From Leuctra nigra (taxonomy: Eukaryota > Arthropoda > Insecta > Plecoptera > Leuctridae): a DNA stretch of 64,000 nucleotides. This document shows positions 57,401 through 64,000 of the stretch, one piece after another. Within the stretch, counting starts at the first letter, position 1, and each line of letters opens with the position of its first letter. A program made the translations under genes and the position numbers. Location: contig OW203767.1 in the NCBI GenBank assembly GCA_934045905.1, positions 18,231,073-18,295,072 of the forward strand. Direction: 5' to 3'. The notes beneath the pieces are model-generated. The model was given only the letters and a program-made list of their open reading frames with translations, ran no database searches and was not told the origin of the DNA.

Positions 57401-60146
57401 CCTCTTCGAAAGTGGCCTACTTTTATCCCTAGTAACATCTCATTGAACCAAACAGTTGCGTGTGATGACTATTGCTGGGTAGTGAGTTTGACCTTGAAGA
57501 GTTTTTTAATCGATTTATATCAATATCTTTTACCAATGTAATTGTTAACAAAATAAGGATTTGTACGAGTATTCAGAACAGTTCAATGAAAATATTTCCA
57601 CTGCTTGTAATGGTTTAATAGATTTACGTTGTCCTACAAACGTTTAGTGTCCGGAAATTAGTGAAATTATGGCACTAAACATCTGTTAGACAAAATAAAA
57701 CTTATAACTTATTCCAAACTATGAAATTATTTTCATTGAACTGTTCTGAATACTCGTACAAAGCCCTATTTTGTTAACAATTACATCGGTAAAAGATATT
57801 GATAAAAATCGATTAAAAACTCTTCAAGGCCACGCTCACTACTCAGTCCTCTTAACTTTTCTTACAACAAAAGTTTGCAACAACGGTTTGCAACTCAGTG
57901 GAATACGGAATTTATCAGAAACTAAAGTTTCCTTGCTTTTCTCAATAAACAGTAAGTTCAAACAGATTGCAACGCAAATTGTTTTTCTCAAGACTTCGTC
58001 TTCGATTAAATTTCAGCTGTGTTTCACCTATGGCGATGGCTGAAGTTTGTGCAGCTCTGCCGAGAATGTAAATCTGAACTTCAGGCTGTGTTTCATTCGG
58101 TTCGACTTTGTAACTGAACCAACCGAAACGGAGCAATCGCGTCTTCAATAAATTATCACTAGTCACTTTCGCTCTTTTGTCTTAGTCTTTAGCTTCGGTG
58201 GTTTGTTACTTTTCTAATGCCACTCCGAACTAAATAAATTAGTAGAGGAATAACATATGCTGGTTCTTATCCTCTTTTACATTTTAAATTCGACAAAGTT
58301 CTGAATGAAGACTGGAAAATGTTTGGGGGCTTTATCATATTTTATTAAGAGAAGCGGTTCTTCAAAGTATTTTTTTATATTTTGACTCTACACTAACAGA
58401 ATTGTAAAAATATGAAGTAGAAACACACGACTAAAGTTTACTGATCTAAATAATGTGACACACTAGAGAGCAAAAACACCTCTTGTAATACCTCAAAACG
58501 TATTTAAACACGATTTTATTTTTTAATGACTTGAGGCTGTACTTGATTGTGTGGCATTATTTAATATTCAGGTTGAATTTGTTGAATTTTTGATATTCTA
58601 TTTGCTTGAAGACAACAAACTCAAACAACACTTTGAAGTACCGGGAATCCAGTTACCAAGTCAACAAGGCCTCTTGACTTCACATTTATAGCAACTAACG
58701 TTCAAGTGTCGTTGTTAACTGCGGTGATTTGTGGAGCGTATGATGTGACTCACTTTGTACGAACATTAAATCTCATAGCAGGTGTAAAGCTACATTTAAA
58801 ACGTTGTCTTAGTTACTGAATTATATCTTAACACATGGTTTATCACATATATAAGTTAAGTGAAATATCACATAGCCTTTAAGGCGATATTAAGAAAACT
58901 AAGTGGAGTGAGAGGAAATAATTGCCCTTCTGGTGTACGAACCAGTGAGCTGAAAGATTGTTATTATGTATTGCTGATGTGAAGGTAGAGTGATATTTAA
59001 TTACACGATCTGCCAAGGTGTTTTTGCTTAGGCGTAAATCGCAAAGTAGGGTTAGAAGAGTTGAAAGGGTTAAAAATAATGTGAACGTTAATAAAGCCAA
59101 AAGTTACAAAAGTTACTACATCAACGGTTTTCTTTTCTAGTGCTAATATAACATGTTTAAAACATCGTCGACTTGTCCAAGGCCACTTTTAATATTACCC
59201 TATTTATCACATATTTGTTTTAAAAAAACTTTTTTAGTTGTTATCAACTGGGTCCCAGTGACAGCAAATTTATTTACTTCGCTTTATCTGAATAATTTTC
59301 ATGCCCTGAATATTCCAAGGTGATATGTTATCAAAAAGTAAAAACACAATCAGCAAGTCCTCTACGATTTAACTTATCGTTACAAACTGTATCACTTCGA
59401 AATACTAACTTTAAAACTTGCATTTTATATGTAAGTAAATATAAAAGCAAACAAACGTTAAACTAACACACGATTTAAGACGCTTCGTATAACAAATACT
59501 TCCACGTTTTCTTTTATTAAAAAAAAGGTATAGATAGGTAGGTAAAATGATTATATGGGCAGTAATCAAAACAAATGTGTTATTATCATCCAGCATAAAA
59601 TCACATACAGAGAGCGATTTTTAAAGAAAAATAGTTCTGGGCAAATTGGGTATCAAAGCAAATTTGTATTTATTATCCAGCATAAAATCACATACAGAAT
59701 GCGATTTTTAAAGAAAAAAAATACTGGCCACATCCATTTTTCGCAAGGAAATTAAGGAAATATGTCGATTGAGCTCCATTGTAGTAGACACGATAAGCAA
59801 TAATTTATGTTATTTCGCGACTTGGTGAACTCGCTATTATTTTCATGAAAGTGACGTGCCCAAAACCTCTACTTTTCCCACTTAACTCATTTTAGTTCCC
59901 TGAACGCCACTCACCCAGAAGTACTCCCCCTTGAAGCCGGGGATGCGCTGATGCGACGCGCCGACGTCGTGGAGGTACTGGAAGAAGACGTCGAGGTTGT
60001 CCAGCCCCTTGATCGCCTCGTCCAGAGTCTGCATCACCGTGTTCGCGTGCTCGGCCAGCTCCATGCTGTTGGCTTGGTCGTCACGTGTCTTGAGGTCTTG
60101 GAACTTCTCGAACAGCGCCAGCATCGCCTTGTCGTCCTCGAACAAT
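30287..60146 (-). CDS. Globin, C-terminal two exons (gene model; first exon(s) beyond window)
   Basis: This is an intracellular heme-binding globin of the insect type (related to glob1 and cytoglobin-like proteins). Exons 59915-60146 and 30287-30433 join in phase 0 and give 125 residues plus stop, covering helix C to helix H. The candidate distal histidine E7 (ELAEHANTV) and proximal histidine F8 (GASHQRI) are 32 residues apart, the same spacing as H64 and H96 of neuroglobin. The introns fall at B12.2 and G7.0, the two ancient globin positions. The intron between the exons is 29,481 bp. The likely role is oxygen binding or sensing; this is family knowledge and not visible here. The A-B helix exon is not found up to base 64000. 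Confidence 0.92.
30596..30985. repeat. Three tandem units of about 145 bp in the globin intron
   Basis: The block AAACGCTCAGTGTATCGCGT, then TGATGAGCGAGCA, begins at about 30613, 30761 and 30903. The first two units end CAATCAAATTCGGTCGCATT; the third is truncated. It sits 160 bp upstream of the globin terminal exon. Shorter relatives are at about 32950 and 37850. Confidence 0.8.
30986..32221. other. Globin intron, no further gene seen
   Basis: AT-rich with short open frames on both strands and no recognisable element ends. Confidence 0.45.
32224..32362. mobile_element. TA-flanked MITE, 139 bp
   Basis: The ends AACCCCGATTTACACGGTC and, from the right, AAGCCCGATTTACACGGTC are flanked by TA (32222-32223, 32363-32364). 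The arms continue for about 50 bp (TTGAACAACTTCTG). This is consistent with a Tc1/mariner-type non-autonomous element. Confidence 0.75.
32365..33633. other. Globin intron, no gene established
   Basis: A GC-richer block at 32690-32870 is open on the minus strand for 61 codons (RREEVRRDVTHNQEGFPRRQ) but lacks convincing splice sites. A block at about 32950 resembles the tandem unit at 30613. Confidence 0.4.
33634..34753 (+). mobile_element. Repeat segment B, copy 2 (1.12 kb, long inverted ends)
   Basis: Almost identical to 18796-19924 and in the same strand orientation, with only a few visible substitutions (for example at about 33866, 34163, 34609 and 34713). Its outermost bases are CCAT and ATGG instead of CCCAG and CTGGG, and they are mirrored at both ends. 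It joins segment A at its right end. Confidence 0.85.
34754..35711 (-). mobile_element. Repeat segment A, copy 2, inverted
   Basis: This is the reverse complement of 17569-18795, ending in the same hairpin (GTGGAGCG-AC-CGCTCCAC, 35691-35708) followed by TAG. It has fewer internal units than copy 1 and an expanded CAT/GAA-type microsatellite at 35373-35425. The A-to-B junction falls at the same A position as in copy 1 (TATCCC), although B is flipped relative to A. Confidence 0.75.
35712..38120. other. Globin intron, no gene seen
   Basis: AT-rich. A stretch at 37840-38100 has phrases such as GCAAAATTTCAGCTCGGTCG that resemble the units of segment A in a decayed form. Confidence 0.4.
38130..38290. 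mobile_element. Decayed relative of the GGTACACTC MITE family
   Basis: GTACACTTGGCCAAAC, GGATTGGCTGA and GGTGGCATCATCC match, with changes, the arm and middle of the elements at 52917 and 63431. No second arm was identified. Confidence 0.45.
38291..40061. other. Globin intron, no gene seen
   Basis: It includes a block at 38320-38480 with TAGCGCTGCGAGTGAG-like sequence and a single-arm copy (about 39072-39250) of the foldback at 16846. Minus-strand open frames at 38323-38755 and 39457-39759 have no recognisable motif or splice context. Confidence 0.4.
40062..40473. repeat. Minisatellite: seven units of about 61 bp
   Basis: The unit contains TTGGCTGCGAGGTACTAGCG, then CCCCACTAGAAGGGTTGCGG, then a variable end with GCCACTAGTTGAGG. 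Seven units start at about 40064, 40120, 40181, 40242, 40303, 40358 and 40419. Units 1 and 5 lack the TTGCGNTTA part and are shorter. The repeats are similar with almost no spacer, so this is a minisatellite and not a CRISPR array. Confidence 0.9.
40474..43357. other. Globin intron, no gene seen
   Basis: AT-rich overall. Slightly GC-richer patches at 41690-41830 and 42600-42780 contain no splice-bounded open frame that I recognise. Confidence 0.4.
43358..43411. repeat. Alternating 11-bp tandem repeat
   Basis: TGTACACCGGA and TGTACACCTGA alternate for about five units (22-bp higher-order unit). Small microsatellite-scale array. Confidence 0.85.
43412..45479. other. Globin intron, no gene established
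   Basis: It contains a 124-codon plus-strand open frame (44461-44835) with no domain, biased to Ser, Asn, Gln and His, and without exon signals. Otherwise AT-rich. Confidence 0.4.
45480..45780. mobile_element. Single diverged arm of the 25250-25866 foldback family
   Basis: CTTCTCGTGTCTAG, GAAAACAATACCAACGTGTG and CCTATACCTCC occur in the same order as in one arm of the large foldback, with many differences. The second arm is absent. Confidence 0.7.
45781..50495. other. Globin intron, no gene seen
   Basis: AT-rich. GC-richer patches at 46230-46440, 47560-47660 and 49080-49200 were examined on both strands and give no convincing exon. Confidence 0.4.
50499..50804 (+). pseudogene. Open frame with weak resemblance to a TBP repeat strand pattern
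   Basis: A 101-codon frame opened by TTG. Residues around 45-70 (KPMAVIQTRKPAGKISCMVF followed by RAGK) recall the TATA-binding-protein motif AVI-x-R-x-x-P followed by I/V-F-x-x-GK. No second repeat, no splice sites and no ATG at the start support it. It could be a decayed fragment or chance. I do not claim a TBP gene. Confidence 0.12.
50805..52916. other. Globin intron, no gene seen
   Basis: Overlapping short open frames on both strands (50834-51346) have no recognisable domains. Otherwise AT-rich. Confidence 0.4.
52917..53135. mobile_element. MITE with GGTACACTCAAACC ends, copy 1
   Basis: GGTACACTCAAACCAATAAA at the left is mirrored by GGTTTGAGTGTACC at the right. The arms extend about 55 bp through GAAAAGAAAA and TGATTGGCTG. 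The middle is inverted relative to the copy at 63431-63649. The flanking TA is not clean here. Confidence 0.8.
53136..54898. other. Globin intron, no gene seen
   Basis: AT-rich. A 20-bp word CAATTGGTGGCAGATGGTGG occurs twice (53843 and 53984), which may mark a decayed repeat. Confidence 0.4.
54899..55084 (-). CDS. Possible small single-pass membrane peptide (61 aa)
   Basis: The ATG at 55084-55082 sits in a strong start context (CACAATGG). The frame encodes MDGSSSPSYQIINDTQPNYL, one hydrophobic segment at about residues 20-43 (LTFIIPFLIIVMICIEIVFW), then a basic tail from NIFKRNW. An N-D-T glycosylation sequon at residue 13 and positive charges after the membrane segment both predict N-out, C-in. 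A GC-rich, CpG-containing block lies 200-400 bp upstream on the same strand. It lies inside the globin intron, on the same strand. No known family was recognised; it could be an exon of a larger gene or a chance frame. Confidence 0.3.
   Translation of the reverse strand: MDGSSSPSYQIINDTQPNYLLTFIIPFLIIVMICIEIVFWNIFKRNWSVTWQAMSRVKYVC
55085..56611. other. Globin intron with a GC-rich block and a poly-G run
   Basis: Bases 55260-55400 are GC-rich with CpGs and a TGACGCAGCC/GGCTGCGTCA word. Bases 56402-56427 are 26 uninterrupted G, followed by repeated CACGTG and GTGACGTCAC words. A block at 55855-56121 is open but has no motif. Confidence 0.45.
56614..56900. mobile_element. Mariner-type MITE, copy 2, 287 bp
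   Basis: AGACGGCTGAGTAGGAG at the left and, from the right, AGACGGCTGAGTAGTGAG; TA lies outside both ends (56612-56613, 56901-56902). Same family as 29641-30128. Confidence 0.85.
56903..57473. other. Globin intron between two MITE copies
   Basis: It contains a GC-richer patch near 56990-57130 and nothing recognisable. Confidence 0.4.
57474..57852. mobile_element. Mariner-type MITE, copy 3, about 380 bp
   Basis: Same arms as copies 1 and 2 (ATCAATATCTTTTACCAATG and its complement). The left tip is degraded; TA follows the right tip. Confidence 0.75.
57853..59565. other. Globin intron, no gene seen
   Basis: AT-rich with no element ends or credible exon. Confidence 0.45.
59566..59728. repeat. 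Direct duplication, unit about 96 bp
   Basis: CAAATGTGTTATTATCATCC and the following CAGCATAAAATCACATACAG are repeated as CAAATTTGTATTTATTATCC and CAGCATAAAATCACATACAG. The unit also carries GCGATTTTTAAAGAAAAA. It lies 190 bp downstream of the globin exon donor, inside the intron. Confidence 0.8.
59915..60146 (-). CDS. Globin middle exon (helices C-G, heme pocket)
   Basis: The acceptor on the minus strand is gtcattag|A, entering after codon position 2; the donor is TTCTGG|gtgagt in phase 0. The 77 full codons start LFEDDKAMLALFEKFQDL. They contain a CD-region phenylalanine (EKF), the E-helix ELAEHANTVMQTL with the distal histidine, and YLHDVGASHQRI with the proximal histidine. The exon ends EYFW at G6. 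Both heme-facing histidines are present, so the protein can be hexacoordinate or pentacoordinate; the sequence does not decide which. Confidence 0.94.
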
Positions 60147-63100
60147 CTAATGACGAGAAAAACAATAAAATTATAGAAGAGTGACAGGATATTGATAAAT
60201 TCTCGAACAACTGCAGCAGGAGGCCAATTCTTGAGCTTTCACGTTTTCATTGTTAAAAAGTTGAAAAGTTGGCAACTAAGAAGGCAACTATGAAGTTGCC
60301 TAGACAACTATGAAGGTTGACAACCTTCAACTTTTCTAGTTTTATACAATGCAAATGTAAAACGGGTTCAAAACGTGAATCTCAAGAATTGACCTCCAGG
60401 TCAATTATTGTGTGTATTTTTGTTTGTATTTGTTTGTGTGTATTGTATAAAATGGTAGATTTCTAGTACAACAGAAAGTCCTTTATTGTCCTCAAACAAT
60501 CTGATGACAAGGAAAAGGAGAAAATGTTGTAAGGGTCAAGGATATTGCCAAGTGCGAAATTAATTGAAGTCATTCTTCTTCCTAACACATTAAACTGTCT
60601 TTCTAAAGTTCTAGAATTACTTGAAAATCTCTAAACGACATCCTTTTTCCCGTCCTTTACTTCGACCAAAGTTAGAAAAAAATACGACGTAGCACCCTTT
60701 TAACCCTGCGACCTCACATTCCAAACCCCACGCCACTGACTATCTTAGAACCTCTACTCAACTCTCAACACGAAAATCAGAACTTCCCCGTCTCATATCT
60801 CACTGTTCCTTGCTTGAACTGTTGAAGAACATCATCAAATCACATCATCAATAGCACTTTCACAGTCGAGAAGACAAAAGGCATGTTGTTTGCGTTCCAA
60901 AACATCCCTCCATGCCACGCACAACTGCTTATTTATACAGTGGAAAAGTTAACTGCGTGTAAGGCTATTTCCTGTATGTTTCTTTCGACTTTCCCCAGAG
61001 GCAAGTCGCAAAACGTACGTCTTCATGAGACAAAGATAACAGAAAGATCATAAAAATGTCAATGAAAGTATCATGAAAATATAATAACGTGTGAGGGAAA
61101 CTGATTTTGTGAGGAAGTTTATTGTTTATTAGTGAACTTTTTTTGTGATTTAGCACAGAATCATATTGCATTATCGCATATTATGAAGTTGGTTGGATTT
61201 TATGATGTTTAAACAATGGAGTTTCATGAACGTTGCTGAGATAAAATCTCGATCCTTTATGAAACCATCCAAATAGATTGCTGTAGCAAAACATTATGAA
61301 AGTGATATTGTTATCGTTGTATTTTTACTATCTCGAGTATAATTCGGAAAGCTTTACGATTATTGCGTAACTACAAAAACCTGGAGCTTCATTTACACTT
61401 TAAGCATTGGAGGAAATTAAAAGAAATTGGAAAACGGACTTTCATATAAAATGAAAAGAAAGTATTCTACGTCTTTCTCCTTAAAGCTATTCAAATTAAA
61501 TTAACTGTAAAGTAGAAACCCCGCTTTTATGTTTTGTACCAATTATATTTCCACTGAGCACAGAATTGTAAGCAATTGAAGTCTTCTTTCCTAAAATATT
61601 CTGTTACGATATAAAGAATTCACGCCTGGAATTTAATGAGAAGTACACTTTCAGTCATTATAAATCACTAGAATGTATTATCAACTAACATCACGATATT
61701 TCTCCCGAACATGGGAGAACAGGGGTAGTTTTTACTCCCAGCTCAGATTTAGCGATCTCCGTACCAGCATACAAGTAGGATCATTGTCATTGCGTGTGCC
61801 GAACCAATAACCAATAATCAAGAGATATAGACCTGGGGGTTGGGAGGAGGGGGTTGTCAAAGACATCCGCTTGTCGTTCAAGGGGTGTCTATTCCTTCTC
61901 AAGGGGTGGAAGGGGGGGAGTAAATCAATTGGTTGGATCTTGAAACCAGAGAACTACTGTTCGGGGAGCTTTTGCACAGTTTAGTTAACGCAACGGCCGG
62001 CGGCGACGTTTCATAGGCTTTACTTTGCAGTAATAATCCACCGAGGACACACATTGTGGAGTTGGTAATACCCGGGAAACGGTTATGTCGCGGTACTGCT
62101 GCGGGCTTATGGAATTCAACTCCCCCGCACTTTCATCAACTAATACATACTGTAAATACGCGAATACGGATGATAACAGCTTTATACAATTTGCATAAAA
62201 TAACTTTGCACGTTAAAAATGTAAGTGAAGTGGAAGTAAAACGGTTTTGCGTGACTTTCTAATATTCAGAATTTAGACACCTCAACTCCAGTATTCAAGT
62301 CGGGTAAAAAATTTAAATATTTATATTTGTAGTTTAATTAAAAAGCGCTTCCCTTTTTATCCCGTCACGCATTTTTCCATCTCCGTATTTCACATTTTAA
62401 TAAATATATCCTGAGTGACAAATAAAGTCACTTGTAATCGTGCGTCACGTTTCAACGTTATGGATTATGCAAACATTGTTTGATCTCGGCATTCCCGGGG
62501 GCTGTAATGACCCGGTGGGAGGGGGGGAGGAGTGGGCGGGGGTGTCGAAATCAATCCGAAATCGATGCGACGTTTCTGCTTGCTTTTTGTCCGCGTCTAA
62601 AGATCCCCGTGGTTGCTATGACGACCGCAAGTGCGAGATGTGATCTCAGATATATCGTCTCCGAGTTCGGAAACTGCATTAGCCGGATGAAAATGGCGAC
62701 CAGTTGAGGTAATCTATTAGAAAGATATCAGCGTGGAGGAATGTTAATGTGTGAAAGAAATCCCAGTGCAAAATGGAAGAATGGATGTCGATAGACTCAG
62801 TTTAGGAAATTCCATTATACATTTAGCGGCAGTAAAAATCAAAAGACGGAACACATTGTGATCAATTCGAGAGCTAAGCTTTTAACTTAGAAAATATAAA
62901 AGATGATTTAACCGAAATTATTCATGCATACCTAATTTGCTATTTTCACGCCATATTCTTCAAGATATGGTGTTTTCGAGTTCGACTACGAATTGTCAAT
63001 TAGCTATGCTTCAATGTATGTTATTCAGCTACTGTTTTTACTTATTGTCTTGTTACATTTCGTCTGAAATTATTGATTCTTGATTCAATATATTAGGCTT

Positions 63101-63430
63101 AATTTGGTAGATAATTTGGATAAATTGTCGTGGATTTTCACGTAAGCGACGTTTAGCGACCTTCAGCCTGCAGATTAAGAGAGTAATCTCACCGAAACGT
63201 CGCCAAGTGCCCTTTTGAGGGCCAACACAGAGATCCGAAGAAGAAATCGAGTCAAATAAATTTCCGGACGATTTTCTTTTATTTTATAAGGATATTAATA
63301 TTTATGATTTAAGCATAGGGAGTTTTTCGATACTCTGATAAATTATAAACAGTTGATAAGAACTATATTGCCATACAACAACTAATGACATTACTTGAAT
63401 GACTTTTAAACTTAATTAATTAACCAGATA
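60147..63430. other. Upstream globin intron, first exon not found
   Basis: Apart from the hairpin at 60219-60397, this is AT-rich with a GC-rich patch at 62480-62700. I looked on the minus strand for the A/B-helix globin exon and did not find it. A fragment at about 63362-63420 resembles the Harbinger MITE at 2931. Confidence 0.5.
60219..60397. mobile_element. Short inverted-repeat element, 179 bp
   Basis: GGAGGCCAATTCTTGAG at the left and, from the right, GGAGGTCAATTCTTGAG. An inner hairpin, GTTGAAAAGTTG with CAACTTTTC, continues the arms. It lies 70 bp upstream of the globin exon, in its intron. Target duplication not evident. Confidence 0.6.
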
Positions 63431-63649
63431 GGTACACTCAAACCAATAAAAATCGGTACTCGAAAAGAAAAGGATTGGCTGATTAAGGTTTGATGGCATC
63501 ATCCCATGAAGGCTGTGTTAACGCATCATCTACCTCTAGTAGGTGAGCTCTTATTTCATTGATAATAACAAGGATTGATTGTCAAGGAACCCTACCAGCA
63601 GCCAATCCTTTTCTTTTCGAGTACCAATTTTTATTCGTTTGAGTGTACC
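63431..63649. mobile_element. MITE with GGTACACTCAAACC ends, copy 2
   Basis: GGTACACTCAAACCAATAAA at the left is mirrored at the right by GAGTGTACC. TA lies directly outside both ends (63429-63430, 63650-63651), as for Tc1/mariner-type elements. Confidence 0.85.
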
Positions 63650-64000
63650 TACTCGAATTCGCGTATTGAAAAACTGTCCCTAATTGTTATTTCAGCAGTG
63701 TTTTAATGACGCACGGCGTAGATTAGCGGAATGCCATCTCCAAAGCGGCTGAAGATAATGAAGTGAATATGATCGACTGCGGAATGTTCAAGAGTGTGAA
63801 GTAGACAACAAGTGGCGGACATGATTACAGTGGTGACGTCAGAGAGTGATCGCCCTTGTGAGTTGTCGGCATTCCAGTAGCATTCCTTCATACTTGACGT
63901 CGGCACTTGCCTGATGCCCGGGATGAGAGAGTGGGTGATAGCGTGATGCTGGCAGGTGCAAGAGAGAAAAGCGGCGACATCACATTAGCAAACAACAGGC
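63650..64000. other. Window end, no gene seen
   Basis: Mixed composition. A 67-codon minus-strand frame has no motif. The sequence is probably still the upstream globin intron. Confidence 0.4.

Noticed and set aside
62440..62707. GC-rich patch on the minus strand as the missing first globin exon
   Set aside because: No A/B-helix globin pattern in any minus-strand frame and no donor in phase 2 where required.
63150..63260. CACCGAAACGTCG phrase with a small hairpin, as seen near some retroelement ends
   Set aside because: Only a short phrase; no coding remnants or repeat boundaries around it to support a Penelope- or LINE-type element.

Overview
The window looks like insect nuclear DNA, or DNA from a close arthropod. 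It is AT-rich, its coding exons are short, GC-richer and bounded by GT-AG introns, and it is crowded with small DNA transposons. Two real protein-coding genes are recognisable and face each other tail to tail. I cannot name the species. A hemipteroid insect is a guess based only on the density of short inverted-repeat elements.

Bases 1-10.6 kb, + strand, hold the 3' end of the beta-spectrin gene. Its exons encode the last spectrin repeats (including the partial repeat that pairs with alpha-spectrin), a variable linker, a PH domain and a short basic tail. All splice phases agree across nine exons. A further 951-nt exon (1476-2426), open throughout and phase 0 at both ends, fits exactly between the tetramerisation segment and the linker. 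Three consecutive linker exons are all phase 1-1. The 3' end of this gene therefore looks built for alternative splicing.

Bases 10.6-30.3 kb are intergenic between the convergent genes. They hold a 1134-bp hAT element (11098-12231), a 712-bp hAT element (22287-22998), a composite repeat A+B (17569-19924), a decayed Gag fragment split by a hairpin element (20412-20965), a 617-bp foldback (25250-25866), a GC-rich hairpin MITE (26621-26820) and a mariner-type MITE (29641-30128). Two weak candidate exons (13576, 14449) belong to no recognised gene.

Bases 30.3-60.1 kb, - strand, hold the last two exons of a globin gene. Exon 59915-60146 carries helices C to G with the E7 and F8 histidines, and exon 30287-30433 is the terminal one. 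The 29.5-kb intron between them sits at the classical G7.0 position, and the upstream intron sits at B12.2. The first exon(s) lie beyond base 64000. This intron contains the second A+B composite (33634-35711, opposite orientation), tandem repeats and several MITE families. It also holds a possible small membrane-peptide ORF (54899-55084, - strand).

The points I would look at first are the 951-nt beta-spectrin cassette exon; the composite A+B element with five exact copies of an ETS/CRE-like 16-mer and a B segment that is flipped between copies; and a 944-bp hAT element with perfect ends that encodes only a BED/CGGBP1-like zinc finger. No CRISPR array, rRNA or convincing tRNA was seen.
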